From the NCBI RefSeq assembly GCF_016887965.1, contig NZ_JAFDVD010000012.1, positions 1 to 64,000 of the forward strand: a stretch of DNA of 64,000 nt, written 5' to 3'. This stretch comes from Phycicoccus sonneratiae. GTDB taxonomy: Bacteria; Actinomycetota; Actinomycetes; Actinomycetales; Dermatophilaceae. The notes under the pieces were generated by a model. It was not told the origin of the DNA, did no database searches, and saw only the letters and a list, made by a program, of their open reading frames with translations. Below, piece by piece: positions 38,027 through 46,711 of this stretch. How positions within the stretch are numbered: the stretch's first letter is position 1; every line of letters begins with the position of its first letter. The position numbers were made by a program, and so were the translations under genes.

Positions 38027-38892
38027 CGCAGCACCCGCTGGTCCTCGGGCAGGCGCCCGATGCGCACCATGAGCGCGTACGCGATGCCCGTGACGACGGC
38101 TCCCGCGAGCAGGACCCCAGCCCCAACGCCCGTCGAGTAGGCCCGGACCGACTCGGGGTTGGTCGAGAGCATCGCGAGGACGAACCACGGGGCGGCGACC
38201 GCGAGGCGGGCCGCGTTGACCGTCCACGACTGGCGGGTCTCGAGCTCGGCCCGGGTGCGCGCGTCCTCGCGCAGGAAGCCGGACAGGGTGCGCAGGAGCC
38301 GCCCGAGGTCGCTGCCGCCGACCTCGCGGGCGATGCGCAGGCTCTCGACGAGCCGGTCGCCCACGGGGTCGGCCAGCCGGTCCTTCAGGCGGTCGAGACA
38401 GTCCGAGAACCGGCCGGTGAGGCGGTAGTCGTCGGCGAAGAGGCGGAACGGTTCGCGCAGCTCCTCGGGACCCCGCGACCCGAGCTGGGCGAGCGCCTCG
38501 GGCAGGGCCATGCCGGCGCGCACTCCGGAGGTGATGTTGTCGACGGCCTCCGGCCAGAGGTCGCGCAGCAGGGCGCGTCGGCGGCGGGCCCGGCGCCGGA
38601 CCACGGCCACCGGGAGGGCGCCCGCGATGGCGGCGAAGCACACGGCGATCGGGAGGACCCCGACCGTCAGCTGCACGATGACGAGGACGAACCCGGCGGC
38701 GATGAGGCACGCGCCGACGAGGCCGCGCACGCTGAGCCCCGAGAATCCGGCCTGCACGACCTCGTCGTGGAGGCTGCCGAGCAGCCCGGAGCGACGGGCG
38801 CGGCGGCGGTCGCCGGGCGCCGGCACCCAGCAGCTCCACCAGACGAGGAACACCCCGACCCCGAAGGTCAGCCCCAGCAGCAGCCCGCTCAC
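38023..38892 (-). CDS. tadB: Tad secretion system membrane protein TadB (T2SS F domain)
   Basis: 289 aa, GTG start in a GTGA overlap with tadA. The T2SS F domain (about 105-235) has LLRDLWPEAVDNITSGVRAGMALPEALAQL; helices lie at 1-20, 58-98 and 230-275. It is the partner of TadC, driven by the TadA ATPase. Confidence 0.93.
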   Translation of the reverse strand: MSGLLLGLTFGVGVFLVWWSCWVPAPGDRRRARRSGLLGSLHDEVVQAGFSGLSVRGLVGACLIAAGFVLVIVQLTVGVLPIAVCFAAIAGALPVAVVRRRARRRRALLRDLWPEAVDNITSGVRAGMALPEALAQLGSRGPEELREPFRLFADDYRLTGRFSDCLDRLKDRLADPVGDRLVESLRIAREVGGSDLGRLLRTLSGFLREDARTRAELETRQSWTVNAARLAVAAPWFVLAMLSTNPESVRAYSTGVGAGVLLAGAVVTGIAYALMVRIGRLPEDQRVLR

Positions 38893-40118
38893 GAGGCACC
38901 CCGCGCGAGGAGCGCCGCGACGTCGTACCCGGCCCGCTCGTAGCGGTCGGCGTGGGGCGGGAACCCGTCGGCGCGCACGAGCTCGCCTCCGCGCCGCACG
39001 AAGAGGTCGGCGATCTCGACGACGTCCTCCTCGGCCCGCCCGGGCACCGCCGCGATCTCGCGCACCGTCCGCCGTCCGTCCCGCTCGAGGGCGGCGTGGA
39101 CGACGAGGTCGATCGACGACGCGACGGTCGGGACGACGAACCGTGCCGAGACGTTCTCACCGGCGAGCAGCGGGAGGGTGCACATCTTCGTCACCGCCTC
39201 GCGCGCGCTGTTGGCGTGGATGGTGCACATCCCCGGGAGGCCGGAGTTGAGCGCGATGAGGAGGTCGAGGCTCTCGGCCTGGCGCACCTCGCCGACGATG
39301 ATGCGCGAGGGGCGCATCCGCAGAGCCTCCTTGACGAGCCGGCGCAGCGGGATCTCCCCGGTGCCCTCGAGGGAGGGCTGCCGGCACTGCATGGCGGCGA
39401 CGTCGCGGTGCGGAATGCGCAGCTCGAAGACCTCCTCGCAGGTGACGACTCGCTCGCGCGCGGGGACCGCCGCGGCGAGGCAGTTGAGGAGCGTCGTCTT
39501 GCCGGCCTGGGTGCCTCCGGCGACGAGGATGTTGAGGCCGGCGGCGACCGAGGCCTCGAGGAAGCGGGCGGCCTGGGGCGTGATGGTGCCGAGGCGCACG
39601 AGGTCGTCCATCGAGTCGGCCTTGACGACGAACTTGCGGATGTTGACGAACCAGTGCTCGCGTGTGATGTCGGGGATGACGACGTGCAGCCGACTGCCGT
39701 CGGGGAGAACGGCGTCGACGAAGGGTGAGCTGAGGTCGACCCGACGACCGGAGGACTTGAGCATCCGCTCGACGAGGTCGCGCACCTGCTCGTGGTCGAG
39801 GAGTGTGGTCGTCAGCTCGGCGACGCCGTCACGGGCCACGAAGACCCGGGACGGCTCGTTGACCCAGATCTCCTCGACGTGGGGGTCGTCGAAGTACTGC
39901 TGGAGCGGCCCGTACCCGACGACGCTGTCCCACACCGCTTTCGACGCGACGTCGAGGTCGGGGAGCACCGGCATCCCGCCATGCATCGAGCGCTCGTCGT
40001 AGTCGCTGACGGCCTCGCGGACCAGGCGCCGGACGGCGCCCTCGTCGCGCACGGGGTCGAGCCCCGAGCGACGGATGAGCTCGCGGACCTCCCCCTCGAG
40101 CGTGCGGACGGCATCCAC
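38889..40118 (-). CDS. tadA: Tad pilus assembly ATPase TadA/CpaF
   Basis: 409 aa from the GTG at 40118, preceded by AAGGGGG about 10 nt upstream. An alternative upstream start to 40217 lacks family support. Secretion-ATPase motifs: Walker A AGGTQAGKTTL (about 190-200), EEVFELRIP Asp-box region, GEVRQAESLDLL Walker B, and the His-box GMCTIHANSA. It powers pilin polymerisation. It is the first gene of the seven-gene Tad operon; the divergent EssC-like gene starts 149 nt away. Confidence 0.95.
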   Translation of the reverse strand: MDAVRTLEGEVRELIRRSGLDPVRDEGAVRRLVREAVSDYDERSMHGGMPVLPDLDVASKAVWDSVVGYGPLQQYFDDPHVEEIWVNEPSRVFVARDGVAELTTTLLDHEQVRDLVERMLKSSGRRVDLSSPFVDAVLPDGSRLHVVIPDITREHWFVNIRKFVVKADSMDDLVRLGTITPQAARFLEASVAAGLNILVAGGTQAGKTTLLNCLAAAVPARERVVTCEEVFELRIPHRDVAAMQCRQPSLEGTGEIPLRRLVKEALRMRPSRIIVGEVRQAESLDLLIALNSGLPGMCTIHANSAREAVTKMCTLPLLAGENVSARFVVPTVASSIDLVVHAALERDGRRTVREIAAVPGRAEEDVVEIADLFVRRGGELVRADGFPPHADRYERAGYDVAALLARGAS

Positions 40119-40267
40119 GCGGCGACCCCCTTTCCCGTGGGCCGCCCCTGCGCGGCCCGGTGTGCCCGGGACAAGACAACCCCACCGGAGCGCCCGCGCG
40201 CACCCCGAACGTGACACCTGTGGATAACTCGGCGGGAGTGACGGACGGGCCGCCTACGGTCACCCGC
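40119..40267. promoter_or_regulatory. Divergent promoter region of the Tad operon and the EssC-like gene
   Basis: 149 nt between the tadA start and the EssC-like ATG. It must contain at least the Tad operon promoter, but no boxes can be assigned with confidence. A shared divergent region would allow coordinated control of both. Confidence 0.5.
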
Positions 40268-43200
40268 ATGCAGATCCGCCTGACGCTCCACGTGCCGAGG
40301 CGCCGGCCGCGCCCGGTCGAGCTCGTCGTGCGCTGGCGCCGTCCGGAGACCGTGGCCACGCTGCGGGAGGCGCTGGCCGACCATCTCGGCGAGCCGGTGG
40401 AGGCCCTCGTCGTCGACGGTCACGCCCTGCCCGACGACCACCCCGTCGGCGTCCCTCCGCTGCTCGACGGCGCGTCCGCCGCCGTGGCCGGGCCCGAGGT
40501 GGCCCGTGGACGGGGCGCTGGGCCGGCCGGCCCGGGCACCGTTCTGGAGGTCGTCTCGGTCGGCGGCCCGGACGCCGGTCGGGCCCTTCCCCTCACGCCG
40601 CCCGGGGTGGTCGTCGGCCGGTCCCCTGCTGCCGGACTCCGCCTCGACGACCCCTCGCTCAGCCGGTCGCACTGCCGCCTCGACGTCGGCCCGGACGGGG
40701 TCAGGGTCGTCGACCTCGGCTCGACCAACGGCGTCGAGGTCGACGGGGCGCGCGTCGCGGGGGCCGCCCTCGTCGACACCACCTCCCGGATGGTCATCGG
40801 CGCGACCGCCCTGCGCCTGCTTCGGACCGGGCCGCCCGGCGCGCCCGTGCGCCACCCGGGGGACGGCACGGTCGTCGTCTCCCCGGCGCCCGCGGCCTCA
40901 GCCGCGCCGCCGGTCACCGAGCTGGTGGCGCCCCGGGCCCCCGAGCCCCCGACGCGCGCCCGCGTGCCGTGGGTCGCCGCGCTCGCGCCCGTGCCGGTCG
41001 TGGCGGTGCTGGCCGTCTTCCTCGGACCGCAGGTGCTCGCGTTCGCGGTCCTCGGCCCCGTGGTCCTGCTCGCCACCGGTCTCGGCGACCGGTGGGGGTC
41101 CGGGCGACGGCACCGCCGGGCGGTGGCCGAGCACGCCGACGCCCTGGCCGAGCACGAGGCGCACGTGGAGGCCGCGCTCGCTGCGGAGCTCCGATGGCGC
41201 CACCTGCGCCACCCCGACCCGCACGAGGTGGGGAGCCGGGCGACACGGCGCGGGTCGGGGCTCTGGTCCGGTGGCGAGCGCACCGTCCGGCTCGGGCTCG
41301 GCGACGTCGCGGCGTCCTGTCGCGTGGTCGACGACCGCGGCGTGACGGCTCCCCGGCTGGTTCGCGGCGCACCCGTGGTCGTCGACCTCGCCGAGGCCGG
41401 GGGCCTGGGCCTCGTCGGACCCGAGAGCGGAACGAGGCGGCTGCTCGCCGCGCTCGTCGGCCAGCTCGTCGTCCGCAACCCGCCGTCCCGCCTCGTCGTC
41501 GACGTCGTCGGCGGGGGCGCCGAGTGGACGTGGCTCGACCTGCTGCCGCACCGCTCGACGTCGGAGGACGACGAGCGTGTCGTCCTCGTCGTCCCGGACG
41601 TCGAGGCGCCGGGGGTCACCGCCCGCGTCGCCGCGGTGCACGCCGCCGGTGGAGTGGTGCTCGCAGCGGCCACCGTCACGGCCCGGCTGCCGGAGGCGTG
41701 CGGAGCGCACGTCGAGCTCGTCGGTGGCGGACGGATCCGCTTGTCCGGCAACGGTGCCGACGACACGGCGGTCGCCGACGGCGTCGGGCCGGCATGGGCC
41801 GACCGGCTGGCACGCGCCCTCGCCCCCCTGCGCGAACAGGGCACGTCCGATGCGGACCTCCCCCGGGAGCTCGGTCTCGCCGACGTGCTGGGCGACGCGG
41901 CCCTCACCGTCGACGGGGTGGGCCGGCGCTGGGCCGCGGCGGAGCGCCCGACCGCGGTCGTGGGCGCCACCGCCACGGGTGCCTTCCGCCTCGACCTCGC
42001 CACCGACGGTCCCCACGTGCTCGTCGGGGGCACGACGGGCTCCGGGAAGTCCGAGTTCCTCCGCACGCTCGTCACGGGTCTGGCCCTCGACTCCCCGCCC
42101 GAGGACCTCACCCTGCTCCTCGTCGACTTCAAGGGCGGTGCGGCGTTCGGGCCGTGCGCCCGCCTGCCGCACGTCGTCGGGCTCGTCACCGACCTCGACG
42201 ACTACCTCGTCCGCCGGGTGCTCACGTCGCTCGAGGCCGAACTCCGTCGCCGCGAGGAGATGCTCGCGGCGCACGGCTGCGCCGACCTCGACGACCACCG
42301 GAGGTCGGCCGACTCCGGCGACCGGATCCCCCGGCTCGTCGTCGTCGTCGACGAGCTGCGCGCCCTCGTCGACGGGCACCCGGAGGTGGCTGGCGCCCTG
42401 GCCCGGCTCGCGGCGCAGGGCCGCAGCCTCGGGATGCACCTCGTCCTCGCCACCCAGCGCCCGGCGGGGACGGTGACAGCCGAGGTGCAGGCCAACGTCA
42501 ACCTCCGGCTCGCCTTCCGGGTCCGCGACCGCGCCGACTCCCACCACATCGTCGAGGACGACTCCGCCGCGCTGCTACCCGTCGACCGGCCCGGCAGGGG
42601 CGTGTCCCGGGGCGGCGACGGCACCTCGACGGCCTTCCAGGCTGCCCTCGTCGCACCGGCCGCCCCCGACGGCCCGTCCCTCGAGGTGGTCGCGGCCGAA
42701 CCCGGGCGGCTGCGTGCCGGCTCGACCGGAGACCGGAGCGCCGAGCTGGCGGCCGTCGTCGACGTGGTGCGGGAGGCACACGCCGCCACCGGGGCGGCCC
42801 CACCTCGGCGGCCGTGGCTCCCCCCACTGCCTTCCGTCATCCCGGCCGCCGACCTGCCTGCGGGCACCCTGGCCCTCGTCGACGAACCCGAGGCCCAGCG
42901 CCACACGCCGTGGGCCTGGGACCCCGGGGTGCCGCTCTGGCGCGTGGTCGGCCGGCCCCGCTCCGGGCGGTCGACCGCGCTGCGTGCCCTCGTCCACGCC
43001 GCAGCCGCCCGCGAGGCGCCCGACCGGCTCCACGTGCACGTCCTCACCACCGACGTCACGGCCTGGCCGCGCGCCCTGCCGCACCTCGGGACGGTGGCCG
43101 GGGTGGGTGACGCGCGGGCCGTCGGCGCACTGCTCGACCACCTGGCCGCGCCGGTCGGCCCCGGCTCCCCGCGACGCCTGCTCGTCGTCGACGGATGGGA

Positions 43201-44274
43201 CCAGCTCGTCGACGCCGAGGACCGCGGACCGCGCTGCCCCCCTCCGAGCGGGTCATGCGGCTCGTGCGCGACGGCGGCGAACGCGGCACCTCGTGCGCCG
43301 TCGCGGGTGGGCGCGACCTGCTGCGCCCGCGCTGGTCCGGCCTCGGCGGGGAGGTGCTGCTCCTCGGGCCGGGCGACCCGCTCGACCTCGCCCTTCTCGG
43401 CACCCACGCCCCCGGTCCGGGGCCCACGGCCGGCCCGGGTCGCGGGCTCCGGGTGCGCGACGGGCGGGAGGTGCAGGTCGTCGACCCCGGCTCGGCACCC
43501 GCGTCCCCCGCGCCGCTCGGCGAGGTCGCCCCCTGGACCTACCGACCCCTGCCCGCCCGCGTCGGCCGCCGGGACCTCGGCACCGACCCGGCAAGGGGCT
43601 GGCTCTTGGGCGCCCTCGCCCCCGACAGCACCCCGTGGACGTGGCGACCAGAGGCACACGGCCGGCGACTCCTCGTCCTCGGACCGACCGGCTCCGGCCG
43701 CAGCACCGCCCTCGCGACGCTCGCGCGCTCCGTGGCCGAGGGCGGGCGCCCCGTCGTCCTCGTCGGTGCCCACGGCCCGGCCGGAGGCACCGGCCGGTCC
43801 GGGGTGGAGCAGCTCGGGCCGGACGACGCCGACCGGCTCGTCGCGCTGCGGACGGCGCACCCCGACCTCGTGGTCCTCGTCGACGACGCCGACCGGCTCG
43901 ACGACGCCCCGGTCCGGCCGGTCCTCGAGGAGGTCCTCGACCTCCTCGTCCGTGACGGCGGGGCAGCGGTCGTCGCGGCGAGCGCCACCGCGCTCGGCTC
44001 ACGGTTCCGTGGCCTCGACGTCACCGTCGCCCGCTACGGCGCCGGCGTCCTCCTGCGGCCCCGAGCGGACGACCTGGCGCTGCTCGGCCTCCCCCGCGCC
44101 GACCTCGCCGCGTCACCCGACGACCCGCCGGGACGGGGGCTGCTCGTGCTCGACGGACGGGCGGCGCCCTTGCAGGTGGTCGTCGACGACCCGTCGGGCG
44201 CGGGCGTCGAACCGGCGGGTGGGCCGGAGGTCATTCCGGGTCGTCGAACTCCACGTCCGGAACCCGCGCGATGA
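40268..44274 (+). CDS. FHA-FtsK/EssC-like multi-ATPase with an apparent -1 frameshift
   Basis: Reads as 1335 aa if one base is restored. ATG at 40268. Domains: a ubiquitin-like-sized N-terminal region (1-80); an FHA domain (about 100-170, VVVGRS, LSRSHCRL, DLGSTNG); two membrane helices (about 233-272); a first FtsK/SpoIIIE ATPase with intact Walker A GGTTGSGKSE (about 587-596) and VVVVDELRAL Walker B; a second P-loop GRPRSGRST (about 895) and a third GPTGSGRST (43681-43707), both lacking the P-loop Lys. FHA plus membrane helices plus tandem FtsK ATPases is the EssC/EccC plan of type VII secretion. Within about 43210-43245 the coding frame moves by -1: the upstream frame continues as nonsense, while the homologous sequence resumes in the other frame. 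A C6 run at 43237-43242 is the likely site. Confidence 0.85.
43237..43243 (+). other. C6T slippery run at the frame change of the EssC-like gene
   Basis: In the upstream frame the bases read tgC CCC CCT, matching the X-XXY-YYZ heptamer for -1 slippage (C CCC CCT). The frame before it encodes LLVVDGWDQLVDAED; the frame after it encodes PSERVMRLVRDGGERG. This may be a deletion, a sequencing error at a homopolymer, or programmed slippage. Confidence 0.6.
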
Positions 44275-44644
44275 GCGCCGCGCCGAGGGTGGCCAGGGCG
44301 AGGACGAGCACGAGCCAGCCGAGCCCGGTCCTCTCCGCCTGGAGCAGGCTGATGCCCACCGGCACGAGGAGCAGGTCCCAGACGATGGTCGGCGTCCGGG
44401 GCCAGCGGCGCTCGCCGAGCCACCCCCGGGCCAGCAGGCCGAGGCCCACCGCGCCGAGCGCGATGACCGCCGCCGACATCACGACCCGGGTCGCGTCGCT
44501 GCCCTCCCCGACGGCCAGCTCGTAGACGTAGAAGACGGCGAACCCGAGCAGCGCGAGGGCCTGGACGGCGCAGAGGACGGCGGCCGCCCGTCGGGGGCCG
44601 GCGGCCGGCGCGGGAGCGGCGTCGAAAGGCGGGAGCGGAACCAC
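44231..44644 (-). CDS. Small four-helix membrane protein
   Basis: 137 aa, GTG start. Hydrophobic helices at about 20-42, 52-70, 84-99 and 106-126, with a short acidic C terminus (VPDVEFDDPE). No family recognised. It converges with the EssC-like gene and overlaps its 3' end by 44 nt. Role unknown. The overlap and position make it a candidate accessory to the secretion ATPase, but convergent genes are often unrelated. Confidence 0.7.
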   Translation of the reverse strand: MVPLPPFDAAPAPAAGPRRAAAVLCAVQALALLGFAVFYVYELAVGEGSDATRVVMSAAVIALGAVGLGLLARGWLGERRWPRTPTIVWDLLLVPVGISLLQAERTGLGWLVLVLALATLGAALIARVPDVEFDDPE

Positions 44645-44939
44645 CGTCGCAGCGTAGGCGAGCGATACGATCGCGCGTCGCGTGGTCCTCCCCCCACCCC
44701 CGGGAACACGCGACCCCCGTCCACCCGTTGAGCCGGAGTGATCACCGACACCCGGAACGACGGGGGGTATCCCCTAGCCGCGATTGGGTAGGTCACGGTA
44801 GAGTAACGCCACGGACGTCTGTGCGTAACACGTCCGCCACAGGGGTGCAACGGCGCGCCCGTGCACCGCCAGACCCCACCCCTCCGGTCATCCGGTGCCC
44901 ACGACTTCCCGACGTACCCCACACCAAGGAGCCCCATCC
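44645..44939 (+). promoter_or_regulatory. Long upstream region of the whiB1-type gene with inverted repeats
   Basis: 295 nt. Inverted repeats: GTCGCGTG (44677-44684) with CACGCGAC (44707-44714), and CGGACGT (44812-44818) with ACGTCCG (44830-44836). TAGAGT at 44799-44804 is a possible -10; no matching -35 at correct spacing. whiB1 orthologues have long regulated leaders, so these may be regulator sites or leader hairpins. Confidence 0.55.
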
Positions 44940-45188
44940 ATGGACTGGCGCGACCGCGCTGCCTGCCTCGACGAGGACCCCGAGCTGTTCTTCCCGATCG
45001 GGAACACCGGCCCGGCGATCGCTCAGATCGAGGAGGCCAAGGCCGTCTGCCGTCGGTGCGAGGTCCTCGACACCTGCCTCAAGTGGGCCATCGAGTCCGG
45101 CCAGGACGCCGGCGTCTGGGGCGGCATGTCCGAGGACGAGCGCCGCGCCCTCAAGCGCCGTAACGCCCGCGCCCGCCGCGCCGGCTGA
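44940..45188 (+). CDS. whiB1: WhiB-family Fe-S transcription factor, WhiB1/WblE type
   Basis: 82 aa, ATG with AAGGAG about 8 nt upstream. Four Cys for the 4Fe-4S cluster: C9, then C37, C40 and C46 (AVCRRCEVLDTC). The GVWGGMSEDERRALKRRNARARR turn and basic tail match WhiB1 closely. WhiB1 is an essential, NO-sensitive regulator that binds the housekeeping sigma factor in mycobacteria. It is monocistronic and converges with the histidine kinase gene 15 nt away. Confidence 0.95.
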   Translation: MDWRDRAACLDEDPELFFPIGNTGPAIAQIEEAKAVCRRCEVLDTCLKWAIESGQDAGVWGGMSEDERRALKRRNARARRAG

Positions 45189-45203
45189 CCGCTCCCCCGC
45201 TCC

Positions 45204-46685
45204 TCAGCGCGGCCCCACCGGCCGCAGCGTCGCGACGAACTCCACCCTCGTCCCCGAGGGCTCGTTCGGCTCCCACCGGATCCGTCCGCGCAGGTCCTGC
45301 ACGAACGAGGTGACGATCCGCGTCCCGAGCCCGGCCATCCCCGGCCGGAACCCCGCCGGCAGCCCGGCACCGTCGTCGGTCACCGTCACCCGCAGCTCGT
45401 CCCCGGCGTCGGCCGGCCGCCGCTCCACCCCCACGGTGATCGTGCCGTCGCGGTCGGCGAGGCCGTGCTCGACGGCGTTCTGCACGAGCTCGGAGATGAT
45501 CATCGCCAGCGCCGTCGCGTCCTCGGCCCGCACCCGCCCGAACGAGCCCTCGAACCGCGAGTCGACGTGGTGCTCGCGGGTGGCCACCTCGACGACCGCC
45601 CGCAACCCGCGGAGGGCGATCTCGTCGAAGCTCACCGTCTCGTCGAACCCGGTGCTCAGGGTCTCGTGGACGAGGGCGATCGTCGCCACCCGCCGCACCG
45701 CCTCCTCGAGCGCCGCCTTCGCGTGCTCCTCCGGCGCCCGCCGCGACTGCAGCCGCAGCAGCGCCGCCACCGTCTGGAGGTTGTTCTTCACCCGGTGGTG
45801 GATCTCGCGGATCGTCGCGTCCTTGGTGAGCAGCTCCTGCTCGCGCCGCCGCAGCTCGGAGACGTCGCGCAGGAGGATCATCGCCCCGGTCCGCACGCCG
45901 GCGATGGTCAGCGGGATGGCCCGCATCGTCACCGTCGCGTTCGCCGTCTCGACCTCGGTGCGCCACGACGCCCGGCCCATGACGACGACGGCGAGCGACT
46001 CGTCCACCGCCCGGCCGCTCTCGGTCGCCAGGTCGGCGACGACCTTCGCGAGGGTCTCCCCCACGACGTCGCCGACGTGCCCGAGCCGGTGCACCGCCGA
46101 GACCGCGTTCGGGCTCGCGTAGCGCACCACCCCGTCGCCGTCGAGGTGGATGACGCCGTCCCCGACCCGCGGCGCGCCGCGGCGCATCCCGGTCGGCGCC
46201 GACGGTGACGGGAACTCCCCCGTCGCGACCATCCGCAGGATCGAGTCGGCGAGGTCGCGGTAGGTCAGCTCGAGCCGGCTCGGGGTGCGACCGCCCGTGA
46301 GGTTCGTGTGCCGCGTGAGGACCGCGACGACCCGGTCGCCGCAGACCACGGGCACGGCGTCCTCGCGGATCGACATGTCCTCGCGCACCGTCGGCACCGG
46401 GGCGGCGACCATCCGGCGCTGCTTGGCCGCGTTGTCGAGCATCGCCGCCCGCGAGCGGGTCGAGGAGCGCCCGACGATGTCGTCGTAGAAGACCATCGGC
46501 CCGGTGTTCGGGCGGACGTGGGCCACGGCCCGCCAGCCGTCCATCCCGCCGCGCACCCACAGCACGAGGTCGGCGAAGGACAGGTCGGCGACGAGCTGCC
46601 AGTCGCCGACGAGCAGGTGCAGCCACTCGGACTCGGCCGGCTCGAGGTCGGTCGTCGTCCGCAGCATCTCGGCCAGCGTGCTCAC
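45204..46685 (-). CDS. pdtaS: PdtaS-type cytosolic sensor histidine kinase
   Basis: 493 aa, GTG start. N-terminal GAF-like domain (about 1-145, EWLHLLVGDWQLVADLSFAD), PAS domain (about 175-285), HisKA_2 dimerisation helix with the phospho-acceptor His in REIHHRVKNNLQTVAALL (about 300), and HATPase (SELVQNAVEHG, DDGAGLP, GLGTRIV). No membrane helix. This matches PdtaS, which phosphorylates the antiterminator PdtaR; pdtaR itself is not in the window. It begins 26 nt after the glutamate dehydrogenase stop and could be transcribed with it. Confidence 0.93.
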   Translation of the reverse strand: MSTLAEMLRTTTDLEPAESEWLHLLVGDWQLVADLSFADLVLWVRGGMDGWRAVAHVRPNTGPMVFYDDIVGRSSTRSRAAMLDNAAKQRRMVAAPVPTVREDMSIREDAVPVVCGDRVVAVLTRHTNLTGGRTPSRLELTYRDLADSILRMVATGEFPSPSAPTGMRRGAPRVGDGVIHLDGDGVVRYASPNAVSAVHRLGHVGDVVGETLAKVVADLATESGRAVDESLAVVVMGRASWRTEVETANATVTMRAIPLTIAGVRTGAMILLRDVSELRRREQELLTKDATIREIHHRVKNNLQTVAALLRLQSRRAPEEHAKAALEEAVRRVATIALVHETLSTGFDETVSFDEIALRGLRAVVEVATREHHVDSRFEGSFGRVRAEDATALAMIISELVQNAVEHGLADRDGTITVGVERRPADAGDELRVTVTDDGAGLPAGFRPGMAGLGTRIVTSFVQDLRGRIRWEPNEPSGTRVEFVATLRPVGPR

Positions 46686-46711
46686 GCGGCCGAGCCTAGG
46701 TCACCGGCCGG

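Noticed and set aside
40268-44731. Single 1500-codon reading of the EssC-like gene in one frame
   Set aside because: After about 43245 this frame yields Arg/Ser/Cys-rich nonsense, whereas the -1 frame continues with a P-loop ATPase to 44274.
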